Assembly: GCA_006384855.1 (NCBI GenBank)
Contig: VCJN01001942.1
Span: 310,001-374,000, forward strand
Direction of reading: 5' to 3'
DNA length: 64,000 bases
DNA from: Tetraselmis striata
Lineage: Eukaryota; Chlorophyta; Chlorodendrophyceae; Chlorodendrales; Chlorodendraceae
Position 1 is the stretch's first letter. Each line of letters begins with the position of its first letter. This document shows positions 45,914-54,954 of this stretch, piece after piece. A program made the position numbers and the translations under genes. Below the pieces are notes generated by a model, which was given only the letters and a program-made list of their open reading frames with translations, ran no database searches and was not told the DNA's origin.

Positions 45914-46882
45914 TTATTCGTTGAGCATCCCCAACTCAAGCAAGTCCTTCTTCGTGGCTGCGTTAAACTTGACGACTCCGCCGGGTTTGCGTTGCGCTGG
46001 GGTGGTTGACATAACGTGGACGCAGTTGTTTCGTGGCTGGCTGATTTGCCACCCAGTTTGCGCATATGTCTTCACGACTTGGACGCTTTCACCGTACCAC
46101 TTCTTTCTGACCATGGTGCCGTTCTCGTTGAACACCTCTCGACTTCCCGACGCGTCGTGGATGGCCTTCGCGTACGATAGGGGGACGGCTTCAACAAGCT
46201 TCAAAGGAAGCGTCAGGCACTTCTCCCAGCTTGTGTCAACTGGCTTCTTCCCTCCTTTTGTCTGCGCGTACAACCATAGGGGCATGAGGGGTTTGCCCTT
46301 TGCATCGGCATGGAAGGGCTCGTATACGGCCACGGTCAACGTGTCTTCGGTAGTCTCGCGCGACTTCACAAGCCCGATGACGAATCTCGACTCCCAATCA
46401 CCAAGAGTTTCGGGACACTTGTCTTCCTCATGCACCTGACGATGGCCAAGACCGCGAGCTATGTTAGTCCCGAGCGAGACACCACGCCATTTTTGTCCCA
46501 GTTGGGACAAAATAACAAGCAAGGTAGATGAACCAAATTGTTTTGTCCCGTAAAGGACAAAAATGACAAACAATGGGACTCACATCGGAGACGTCGATGA
46601 CAACGAGGTTCGAGCCCTTTGCATCGCTGGGCGATGTGTTGTCATGAAGCCTCTCCTTGGCGCCGGCGTGAACTCCCCGGAAGGCGCTGTCATCTTGAAG
46701 CACTTGAGCACGAACCTCGGCTTCAACGCGAGCGGCTTCGGCATTGTTGAGGTCTGCGTTGGTAGCCATCGTTTGACGTGCCTCGGCGGGCGCGCGGTCT
46801 GCCCGTGCTCGCGCAAGAAGTCGTCAACTTCCTCTTTCCGTTGCGGCCAGAACCCGGAGAAAGCTGCATGTAGGTTTTGCAT
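45914..46882 (-). CDS. Transposase-derived protein, C-terminal part only
   Basis: Two exons fit: 46769-46584 from an ATG (MATNADLNNAEAARVEAEV), then a GTGAGT intron, then 46435-45914 to a stop (235 aa). The exon 1 end plus the exon 2 start (SNLVVIDVSD, then ETLGDWESRFVIGLV) match the 54955-59465 protein (GNLVVMDNTAD, then GLLGDWENKYLVAYV). EPFHADAKGKPLMPLWLY matches its EPW...GKPDIPLTF. Upstream, in another frame at about 46882-46770, FSGFWPQRKEEVDDFL matches FLAFWPESTTELDTWL, so the gene was longer and is cut. The DDE-like catalytic region is absent. It may be a 5'-truncated copy, or a shorter domesticated version starting at 46769. Confidence 0.55.
46484..46565. repeat. GTCCC palindromes in the intron of the transposase relative
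   Basis: A perfect inverted repeat with 10-bp arms TTTTGTCCCA and a 2-bp centre lies at about 46491-46512. A second, imperfect one (TTTTGTCCC...GGACAAAA) is at about 46544-46562. Confidence 0.7.
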
Positions 46883-46899
46883 GTAGCCATCATACTATT

Positions 46900-47070
46900 A
46901 GACCGTTGCCTCGTTCGAACTCCAAGGGGCTAATGCATCCACCGGGTAAACCCGGGACACATACGGGTCTGGACGATATTGGAATGCCCTGAAATAACAG
47001 AGCCGGGACGAATCGAACCGGGGACCTCCGGAGTAGGAGATCACCGCTTTATACCGGGCGGACAGACAAC
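46900..47070 (-). repeat. tRNA-like SINE, copy 2
   Basis: Minus-strand head with GTCCGCCCGGTATAAAGCGG, a short hairpin and the B-box-like CCCCGGTTCGATTC. The body with GTGTCCCGGGTTTACCCGG and GATGCATTAGCCCC ends in GGCAACGGTCTA. It aligns end to end with 1294-1446. It lies directly upstream of the transposase-related gene. Confidence 0.6.
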
Positions 47071-47412
47071 GAGGTAGTGTAGTACTGTAGTGCGACTAGT
47101 AGTCCTCGTGCCTGTAGTTCTCGCGTAGTGTGGCAGCGACTAGTAGTCCCATATTATGGACTGGGGATTGCTACCCGCGTAAAAAAATAAGAAAAATCAT
47201 TAGTCGCTGTATGGGCTATCCGCAAAACCACCCAAAATGGCACTAGGAAACGCCCACCTGTGGTAAGAACTCTACAGAACAGTTGCGGGTTTACCGCTGC
47301 GGGTACTTCAGGGTTTAGTCGCTAGCAGTCGCGCAATACGAGCTATATTTTACATGCTGAGCAATCCTTTTAGTCGCGCCATTAATAATAAATAGCCGGC
47401 TGTCGTGATATT
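47071..47412. other. No gene seen; GTAGTCGCT-type low-complexity sequence
   Basis: Contains recurring AGTAGTC / GTAGCGACT words. No coding frame. Confidence 0.35.
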
Positions 47413-48183
47413 ACTGTCGTGATATGCTCGTCGCAATCCTTAGCGCTATCACACTAATCCTTGGCGGTAGCGCCTGGAACCCTTCTTCTACTTGCTGCAC
47501 ATGGGTACCTGAGTCGCTACTCGCTACTGCGACTCGCTACCAGAGGCTAATCGCTCTTGTGGTCGCTTTATTTTACCGCCTGGCAGTCGCGCCATTGTAG
47601 GAGCCGTATTTTACATAGCGAGCGATCCTTATTATACGCTGATTAGCACCATTAGTAGCTGATTCGTACGTGCAGTCGCGCTACGACAGTATCTAGCTAC
47701 GGCGACTGTACTACTACCAGGGGCGGTAGTGGTACGGTAACCATAGTGACTAATAATATAAATTCCGCCGACAGGTACAGGTACGCGCACCTGCTACTAA
47801 GGGATAAGGATCACCACACGTGAAGATTTTTCGTACGTCGTCGCGCGGTGCTACATATATAGTGGCTATTATCCCCTTATACACGACTCCTGGTATGGGC
47901 AGTGGACTACTGGTATGGGTACTGCTATGGGCCTTACGCGACTACCCGTACCAGGTATCGCTCGTAGATATTTGCCAATACCCCGTCCCGTACTGGTACC
48001 AGAAAGAGAATATTGTGGGCGGGTTAGTGAATCCAATTAGGGAATCTTCCTACTCGCTGTAGTAACTGTAGTGCGCCTGTGTGTGTACTCGCTACCAGTA
48101 AAGCAGGTACTACTCGCTACACCTACTAGCGACTACACCTCGCTACACCTACTGCTGGCTGTACTCGCTACGTGCAGCGACTG

Positions 48184-48672
48184 TTTTCGTCCCACTGATG
48201 ACAGACCGTTTCGTCCCACTGATGACAAACCGTTTCGTCCCGCTGAGGACAAACCGTTTCGTCCCACTGATGACAGACCGTTTCGTCCCACTGATGACAA
48301 ACCGTTTTGTCCCACTGATGACAAACCGTTTCGTCCCACTGATGACAAACCGTTTTGTCCCACTGATGACAAACCGTTTCGTCCCACTGATGACAAACCG
48401 TTTTGTCCCACTGATGACAGACCGTTTTGTCCCACTGATGACAAACCGTTTCGTCCCACTGATGACAAACCGTTTTGTCCCACTGATGACAAACCGTTTT
48501 GTCCCACTGATGAGATGACAAACCGTTTCGTCCCGCTGATGACAAACCGTTTCGTCCCACTGATGACAAACCGTTTTGTCCCACTGATGACAGACCGTTT
48601 TGTCCCACTGATGACAAACCGTTTCGTCCCGCTGATGACAAACCGTTTCGTCCCACTGATGACAGACCTATT
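48184..48672. repeat. 24-bp satellite array, left arm (about 20 units)
   Basis: Tandem units contain GTCCCACTGATGACAAACCG, with T/C, A/G and CTGAT/CTGAG variants. One unit has an inserted GATGA near 48510. Because 24 is a multiple of three, reading frames stay open on both strands (repeat peptides such as FVPLMTNR and GQNGLSSV). These should not be taken as genes. Confidence 0.95.
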
Positions 48673-48956
48673 TCCCTTGCAAGACCTTAAGTACTGCGGT
48701 TTAATTATGTTGTGTGCTTAACTACTGCGATTGATCAAAATGCTAAATAACCACTCATGACGGTCGATGTGTATAGGGGAGTCGCCCCCCCCCCCCCCTA
48801 GTCCACCACCAGGAATCCTCACTAGTCCCGCCGCGGCGACGAGACAGGAGGGGACGTGACCGAACTCGCCAGATCTGGCCGCAACACGCGTCGAGCAGGC
48901 GGGCATGTACTGTAAGCGCGCACAACTCACCTGGGGTGGCATCGTCCTTGTCTCCT

Positions 48957-49762
48957 TGGCGTGCCGAGAGGTGCGCCTGCTGATCAGAGACGAGCCCTTG
49001 CCAGTCTCGTTGTCGGCGACCTCACCGGAGTACTACTCCATATGTACTTTCTTTTCTCAACCTCCTTCCGATCACAGGCACGCGCGTCGCAATCACACGA
49101 GTAGTCGCTGCGGCACGAACGCGGCGGTACTGTACTTGTGGTGTGTGACGCGCCCGATCCTAGATAGAGAAGAGGCCGTGCTTTCGACCGTCGCCATGCT
49201 GCAGCGTTGGGCGAGTGGTGGGGGCGGTGGAGGACGGTGATCTGTGGTGAGGAAGAGGCGGCGGATGATGACCGTTCTCGGACGGGCCGTTGACTGGGCG
49301 GCATAATCTCAAACTATGGGTAAAAATAATTGACCGAGCTGCTGATAGTTTTGTACTAGTACGTATACCGAAATCCAATCCAAGGAATATATCATCCCAT
49401 ACGGGAATATTATTGCCACGCTACTGTATACTCTCGTACCGGTATGACTCTCGAGTAGAGAATATATAATCCCATACGGGAGAACCAAGTAATCGCAATT
49501 TATATTCGCAGTAGTTTGCCCTTTATATTCGACGCAGTGCAAAGTACATGTACGGAGGCACCTGATGACCACAACGAGGTGCACTATAGTGCGCGCGCGC
49601 GCGGTTGGTCTGGCAGGGGTCAGAGCGGCGGCAAACGGAAATCAGGTCATTTCCACCTCACCCTCACCGCTCCCGACCCAGAACCCGCCGCTGATCTGCC
49701 GCGCCGGACCCAGCTACCGCCAGGATGGCGCAGCACAAGAACGAGCCTGCCAACGGGAAATA
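48957..49762. other. Unique centre of the palindrome, no gene seen
   Basis: ORFs at 48905-49240 (+) and 48984-49304 (-) overlap and have no known motif. The word AATATATMATCCCATACGGGA is repeated at about 49385-49410 and 49461-49482. Confidence 0.35.
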
Positions 49763-50027
49763 AGACAAGGATGACGCCACCCCAGGTGAGTTGCGCGTAC
49801 AGTAGCTGCCTGCCTGCTCGACGTGTGATGTGGCCAGATCTGTCTCGTCGGTCGCCGCGGCGGGACTAGTGAGGATTCCTGGTGGTGGACTAGGGGGGGG
49901 GGGGGGGGGGGCGACTCCCCTATACACATCGACCGTCATGAGTGGTTATTTAGCATTTTGATCAAGCGCAGTAGTTAAGCACACAACATAATTAAACCGC
50001 AGTACTTAAGGTCTTGCAAGGGAAATA

Positions 50028-50412
50028 GGTCTGTCATCAGTGGGACGAAACGGTTTGTCATCAGCGGGACGAAACGGTTTGTCATCAGTGGGACAAAACG
50101 GTCTGTCATCAGTGGGACAAAACGGTTTGTCATCAGTGGGACGAAACGGTTTGTCATCAGTGGGACAAAACGGTTTGTCCTCAGTGGGACGAAACGGTTT
50201 GTCATCAGTGGGACAAAACGGTTTGTCATCAGTGGGACGAAACGGTCTGTCATCAGTGGGACGAAACGGTTTGTCATCAGTGGGACAAAACGGTCTGTCA
50301 TCAGTGGGACGAAACGGTTTGTCATCAGTGGGACAAAACGGTCTGTCATCAGTGGGACGAAACGGTTTGTCCTCAGTGGGACGAAACGGTCTGTCATCAG
50401 TGGGACGAAAAC
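50028..50412. repeat. 24-bp satellite array, right arm (about 16 units), inverted
   Basis: Same unit as 48184-48672 in reverse orientation, with fewer copies. It begins and ends at the same flanking sequence as the left array. Confidence 0.95.
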
Positions 50413-51218
50413 AGTCGCTGCACGTAGCGAGTACAGCCAGCAGTAGGTGTAGCGAGGTGTAGTCGCTAGTAGGTGTATCGAGTAGTACCTGCTTTACTGG
50501 TAGCGAGTACACACACAGACGCACTACAGTTACTACAGCGAGTAGGAAGATTCCCTACTTGGATTCCCTAACCCGCCCACAATATTCTCTTTCTGGTACC
50601 AGTACGGGACGGGGTATTGGCAAATATCTACGAGCGATACCTGGTACGGGTAGTCGCGTAAGGCCCATAGCAGTACCCATACCAGTAGTCCACTGCCCAT
50701 ACCCGGAGTCGCTACAGGCAGTCGCGTATTATGGTATAATAGCCACTATATATGTAGCACCGCGCGACGACGTACGAAAAATCTTCACGTGTGGTGATCC
50801 TTATCCCTTAGTAGCAGGTGCGCGTACCTGTACCTGTCGGCGGAATTTATATTATTAGTCACCATTAGATGGTTAGATCATTAGATGGTTACCGTACCAC
50901 TACCGCCCCTGGTAGTGGTACAGTCGCCGTAGCCAGATACTGTCGTAGCGCGACTGCACGTACGATCAGCTACTAATGGCGCTAATCAGCGTATAATAAG
51001 GATCGCTCGCTATGTAAAATACGGCTCCTACAATGGCGCGACTGCTAGGCGGTAAAATGAAGCGACCACAAGAGCGATTAGCCTCTGGTAGCGAGTCGCA
51101 GTAGGGAGTAGCGACTCAGGTACCCATGTGCAGCAAGTGGAAGAAGGGTTCCAGGCGCTACCGCCAAGGATTGGTGTATAATAGCGCTAAGGATTGCGAC
51201 GAGCATATCAGCACAGCA

Positions 51219-52374
51219 TCTTGTAGCGATATACAACATCCTGCTGTAGAGGTACCAGTAGTCGCTAATAGGCGGCGGAAATATTCGCTTGGAAATAACA
51301 TATAAATCTAATTTATATTTAAAATAATATCATAATAAAAGGGTGGTAGTGTCATTGGCACCCAATGGGTGCACTCTTATTTTTGCCCACGTCTAATTTG
51401 TGCGTACGTCTTGAGGCAGCGGCAGGTCAGGTGAGGGATGATGTCTTGGCGGTCGGGTTGGAGGGCATGAGCTTCACCATTCAGATCGGAGCACGGCCCG
51501 TGATCCAGCCCTACGACTGCGGTAACGACCTATGCTAGGTCCATAGTAGAATGATAATTTAATCTGGGCCAGCTGATTATACTCGTAGTCCGACTCTACT
51601 ACCACATGTACCCATTAGCCACTACCTGTACTCGTGCGCTGCATATATTACCGCGACGACGATCGACGATATATGATGAGCAGCAAGCGCAGTGCTGAAT
51701 AATATGGTCCATTACTTCTTTAGTCATCGTCCATTTTGAGAGAGTTGCAACTGAAGTGCACTAACGGCCCTCGGACGAGGGACACTGGGAGGACGGGCCT
51801 TCAAATATTCAAATATTCATGTAGCCGTCCAAGACAAGGTGCCATGTAGCCAAAGGACCCCTAGGGGACGCGTCTGACAAAATAAATCCCCAGACGGAAC
51901 AATAACCGCTAGATGCCGGCGACGGCTGATCGTGTGTGTTGCCATCAGCGAAGTTTCCGAGATACAACTCGTGCAGTACGCAGGCGAATACATGATATCT
52001 CCGCGGGATACATCATCCGCGGGATCATACAAGTAAATTATTCCAGTGTCCCCGTAACCCCACCCGCTGCCATGTCTTGACGACAACGTCGCTGGTCAAC
52101 TAGTGAGACCCTCCTCCGCCTACATGTGGCGGAACCACCCCAAGGTGCCTGCTCACACCGCGTTGGTGCTGAGTATTTATACAAATCCTGCATTATATTC
52201 ATATATTATTACTATGTTGCCGTATTTAGTCGCTATTGTATAATATGTGAGTTACGGCGTATCAAAAGTACCGAAAGCATCCCGGGTGACATAACATAGC
52301 AATGCGATCAACATAAAAAATATCGCCTCGTCGGTTTGCCACGCATTCAGGTCCCTGCTGCATGACTTCGGTGT
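51219..52374. other. No gene seen
   Basis: AT-rich patch at about 51300-51345. A minus-strand ORF at 51817-52086 has no recognised motif. Confidence 0.35.
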
Positions 52375-52680
52375 ATGGTGGGACGATATATAATTCATCC
52401 GACCCACTCGTTTACACAGAGGAACTTGAAGACGGTCCTTATCGACAACAACAAGACGCAAATCGTTGGGATGAAGTCCAGGATGACCTCATGGTTCAAA
52501 GAGAAGCCATGGGACGAGACTCAAAGACTGCGTCCAAATGACTTCGAGAAGTGGCCGGGTCTACCCCTTCCAATGACCGAGGAAGAGGAGAGGGGAGAGC
52601 GTGCAGCGGCGGAGAAGAGGAGATTCGAGGCGGCAGAGCGTCAAGGGGATTATTATGTGATCGAAGATGATGATATGTAG
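52375..52680 (+). CDS. Possible terminal exon, unknown acidic protein
   Basis: A splice-acceptor-like TTTACACAG at about 52412-52420 precedes RNLKTVLIDNNKTQIVGMKS. WFKEKPWDETQRLRPNDFEK, a Pro/Leu turn and a charged tail rich in Glu/Arg/Ala follow, ending VIEDDDM and a stop at 52680. Alternatively the frame opens at the ATG at 52375 (101 aa). Composition and the defined end suggest real coding sequence, but I do not recognise it. It is followed by GTCCC-type words like those beside the transposase relative, so it may belong to the same element family. Confidence 0.4.
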   Translation: MVGRYIIHPTHSFTQRNLKTVLIDNNKTQIVGMKSRMTSWFKEKPWDETQRLRPNDFEKWPGLPLPMTEEEERGERAAAEKRRFEAAERQGDYYVIEDDDM

Positions 52681-52712
52681 TACAATTCCGCAAAAATAGC
52701 CGCTCATATGTT

Positions 52713-52869
52713 TTGTCCCGGCTTTGACGGAGTTTCAGCCCCCAACGGCACAAACTACTTGTAGCCATCACGCCCCCCCCCCCCCCCCCCCCCCCCCCCC
52801 GCCCTTATTTTTGTCCCAGTTTGGACAGAGTTTCAGCCCCCGACGGCGCAAACTTCTTGTAATCATCCC
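52713..52869 (+). repeat. Duplicated GTCCC-bearing segment split by a poly-C tract
   Basis: Two copies (52713-52770 and 52809-52869) share TTTTGTCCC, GAGTTTCAGCCCCC and ACGGCRCAAACT words. A C run of about 30 bases at 52772-52801 separates them. A third GTCC/GGAC word lies near 52890. Confidence 0.7.
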
Positions 52870-53159
52870 GTTTCCTTCACTCTTTTGATTTGTCCATGTT
52901 TGGACGGAATTGGTTTCCCGACTTAGCACAAAATGAACCAACCGGCATTCATATTAGCTATCAATCCCACTGCTACCCCCAAACCCTAATTTAGACCTAA
53001 CCACAATGCACCGCGTGCCTCGGGGCAAAATAGGTTGCATTACTGTTAATATCAGATAAATTAGACACTTTCTTTCATTCACACAAACAAACGAGCTTTA
53101 TGTAATCCAAAATTTAAGATTGGTTTCCACTGGAAGTATGTCGATCCACGACTCGGACG

Positions 53160-53710
53160 CTTGCTTCCATGCTGAGCATGGACGCATGCTTCCATGCTCA
53201 GCATGGAAGCATGTGTCCATCCACAGCATGGACGCATATGTCCATCTAATGCATGGAATAATGCTTTTATACACAGGATTGGTAAATGTCTCCATGCTCA
53301 GCATGGACGCATGCTTCCATCCACAGCATGGACGCATATGTCCATCTAATGCATGAAATAATGCTTTTATACTCAGGATTGGTAAATGTCTCCATGCTCA
53401 GCATGGACGCATGCTTCCATGCTCAGCATGGACACATGCTTCCATCCACAGCATGGACGCATATGTCCATCTAATGCATGAAATAATGCTTTTATACTCA
53501 GGATTGTTAAATGTCTCCATGCTCAGCATGGACGCATGCTTCCATCCACAGCATGGACGCATATGTCCATCTAATACATGAAATAATGCTTTTATACTCA
53601 GGATTGGTAAATGTCTCCATGCTCAGCATGGACGCATGCTTCCATGCTCAGCATGGACACATGCTTCCATCCACAGCATGGACACTTGCTCCCATCCACA
53701 GCATGGACAC
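53160..53710. repeat. CCATCCACAGCATGGACGCA-type minisatellite
   Basis: Self-complementary words (CCATGCTCAGCATGG, CCATCCACAGCATGG) alternate in a composite unit of about 110-120 bp. The unit also holds TCTAATGCATGAAATAATGC and TTTTATACTCAGGATTG, and about four composite units are present. The core is the reverse complement of the minisatellite at 55863-56430. Confidence 0.85.
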
Positions 53711-54028
53711 TAAAGCGACACAAGGGCTAAAGATAATTATATTTAGGCAGGCACGATGGACAAGCCCCTCTCACCTGTCGCGTCTCAGTTTCAGGTGGTT
53801 CCGTGCTCCCGCTCTCACCAGGCTTTGTCTGCTGTTGCCCGGGGAAAGCTATCCTTGGCGAATTCCAGATCTTCGATATCCACGCACTCATATGGCCGAG
53901 CGGCCGAGTGGCCGCCGCCTGCAGGCGCGCAGCATCGCCATCGGCACATATCAGTCACTACAGATAAACGCGGGTACACAGAGAACCCGAGGTTGAGGGA
54001 GCAGGCTAGCGGCGCAGGACTCGACACT
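53711..54028. other. No supportable gene
   Basis: An ORF at 53756-54034 (+) has no recognisable motif. Confidence 0.35.
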
Positions 54029-54477
54029 CAGTAACTGAGGTGGGCAGGAAGGGGCGAAGTGCGAAGATGTGGGTCCATGGGCGTTACCTGGCGGTTGACC
54101 GGTAGGGGCGTGGGGCAGATGGGGTGATCGGATCCAGCGCTTGACCTGCTCTGTCGCGAACCATACCGCAGCCAACCACAGGTTAGTTTCAGGCAAAGGA
54201 AATGGCAAGGCTCGTTTTCGTGAAAGCGGCGGACCTATCTTTGCGGGCTCGACTATCAGTAACAGAGGTGGGCAGGAAGGGGCGAAGTGCGAAGTTGTGG
54301 GTCCATGGGCGTTACCTGGCGGTTGACCGGTAGGGGCGTGGGGCAGATGGGGTGACCAGAACCCGCGCTTGACCTGCTCGGTCGCGAACGATACCGCATC
54401 CAACCATAGGTTAGTTTCATGCGAAGGAAATGGCAAAGGCTCGGCATCGTGAAAGCGGCGGACCTGTCTGGGCGTGC
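54029..54477. repeat. Two tandem copies of a 228-bp unit
   Basis: 54029-54256 and 54257-54477 share CAGTAACNGAGGTGGGCAGG through to GTGAAAGCGGCGGACCT with few differences. ORFs across it are repeated in parallel and are not evidence of a gene. Confidence 0.85.
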
Positions 54478-54954
54478 TCGCGAGGAAGTGGATGGTGGTG
54501 TTGCGGTTGTGGAGAAGTGCGTTCTGAGCTCTCGTCAGCAGTCCTTGGTCAGCAGTTGGGTCCCGATGGCGGCGGCGGCGGCGCCGCCGCCACAGGGGTA
54601 CAGCACAAAGTACTGGCAGCGCGCATATATGACGATAAATATTTCACCTAATAATACCGTTCGAAGTATTACGGAATGTACTGTATATCATCACTTTCCG
54701 CAGTTTTACAGTGGTACTGGTTAGTGAAATAAATCCATACTGTACGATGTACTGCGATGATCGGTATGTGAAACGCGTTGACCGGGTGCTCGCAACCACA
54801 GGTATGGAGGGTAACCTTTGACCGACGAGTCAACATGCAATCCGAAATACTACGTAAGGTTTGACTGAGGGCGATCGCGGGGCGGTCCACCATCAAAGTT
54901 CTTCTCATTTCACACTCTCTCGCCAACGCTCATCCCCAACCCCCGTCCTATCCG
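54478..54954. other. Upstream flank of the transposase gene
   Basis: Includes a short GGCGGCGGCG-type triplet repeat at about 54570-54595. No terminal inverted repeat matching the 3' flank was found by eye. Confidence 0.35.

Larger units (their letters stand above)
47413..51218. mobile_element. 3.8-kb palindromic (foldback-like) element
   Basis: The left arm (47413-48956) and right arm (49763-51218) are inverted copies with more than 90 percent apparent identity along their length. They share the GATATGCTCGTCGCAATCC outer end, the block around CCGCCGACAGGTACAGGTAC, the CACGTGAAGATTTTTCGTAC block, a 24-bp satellite array, a poly-C/G tract, and an inner end at CTCACCTGGGGTGGC. The unique centre is about 800 bp. 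Differences include array length and a short ATTAGATGGTTA duplication at about 50866-50892. No transposase gene lies inside. A foldback-type non-autonomous element or a segmental inverted duplication would both fit. A transcript through it would form a long hairpin. Confidence 0.75.

Noticed and set aside
48071-48721. Long repeat-peptide ORFs in the 24-bp array as genes
   Set aside because: Open frames occur on both strands and in several phases simply because the unit is a stop-free multiple of three; the same happens at 50006-50524.
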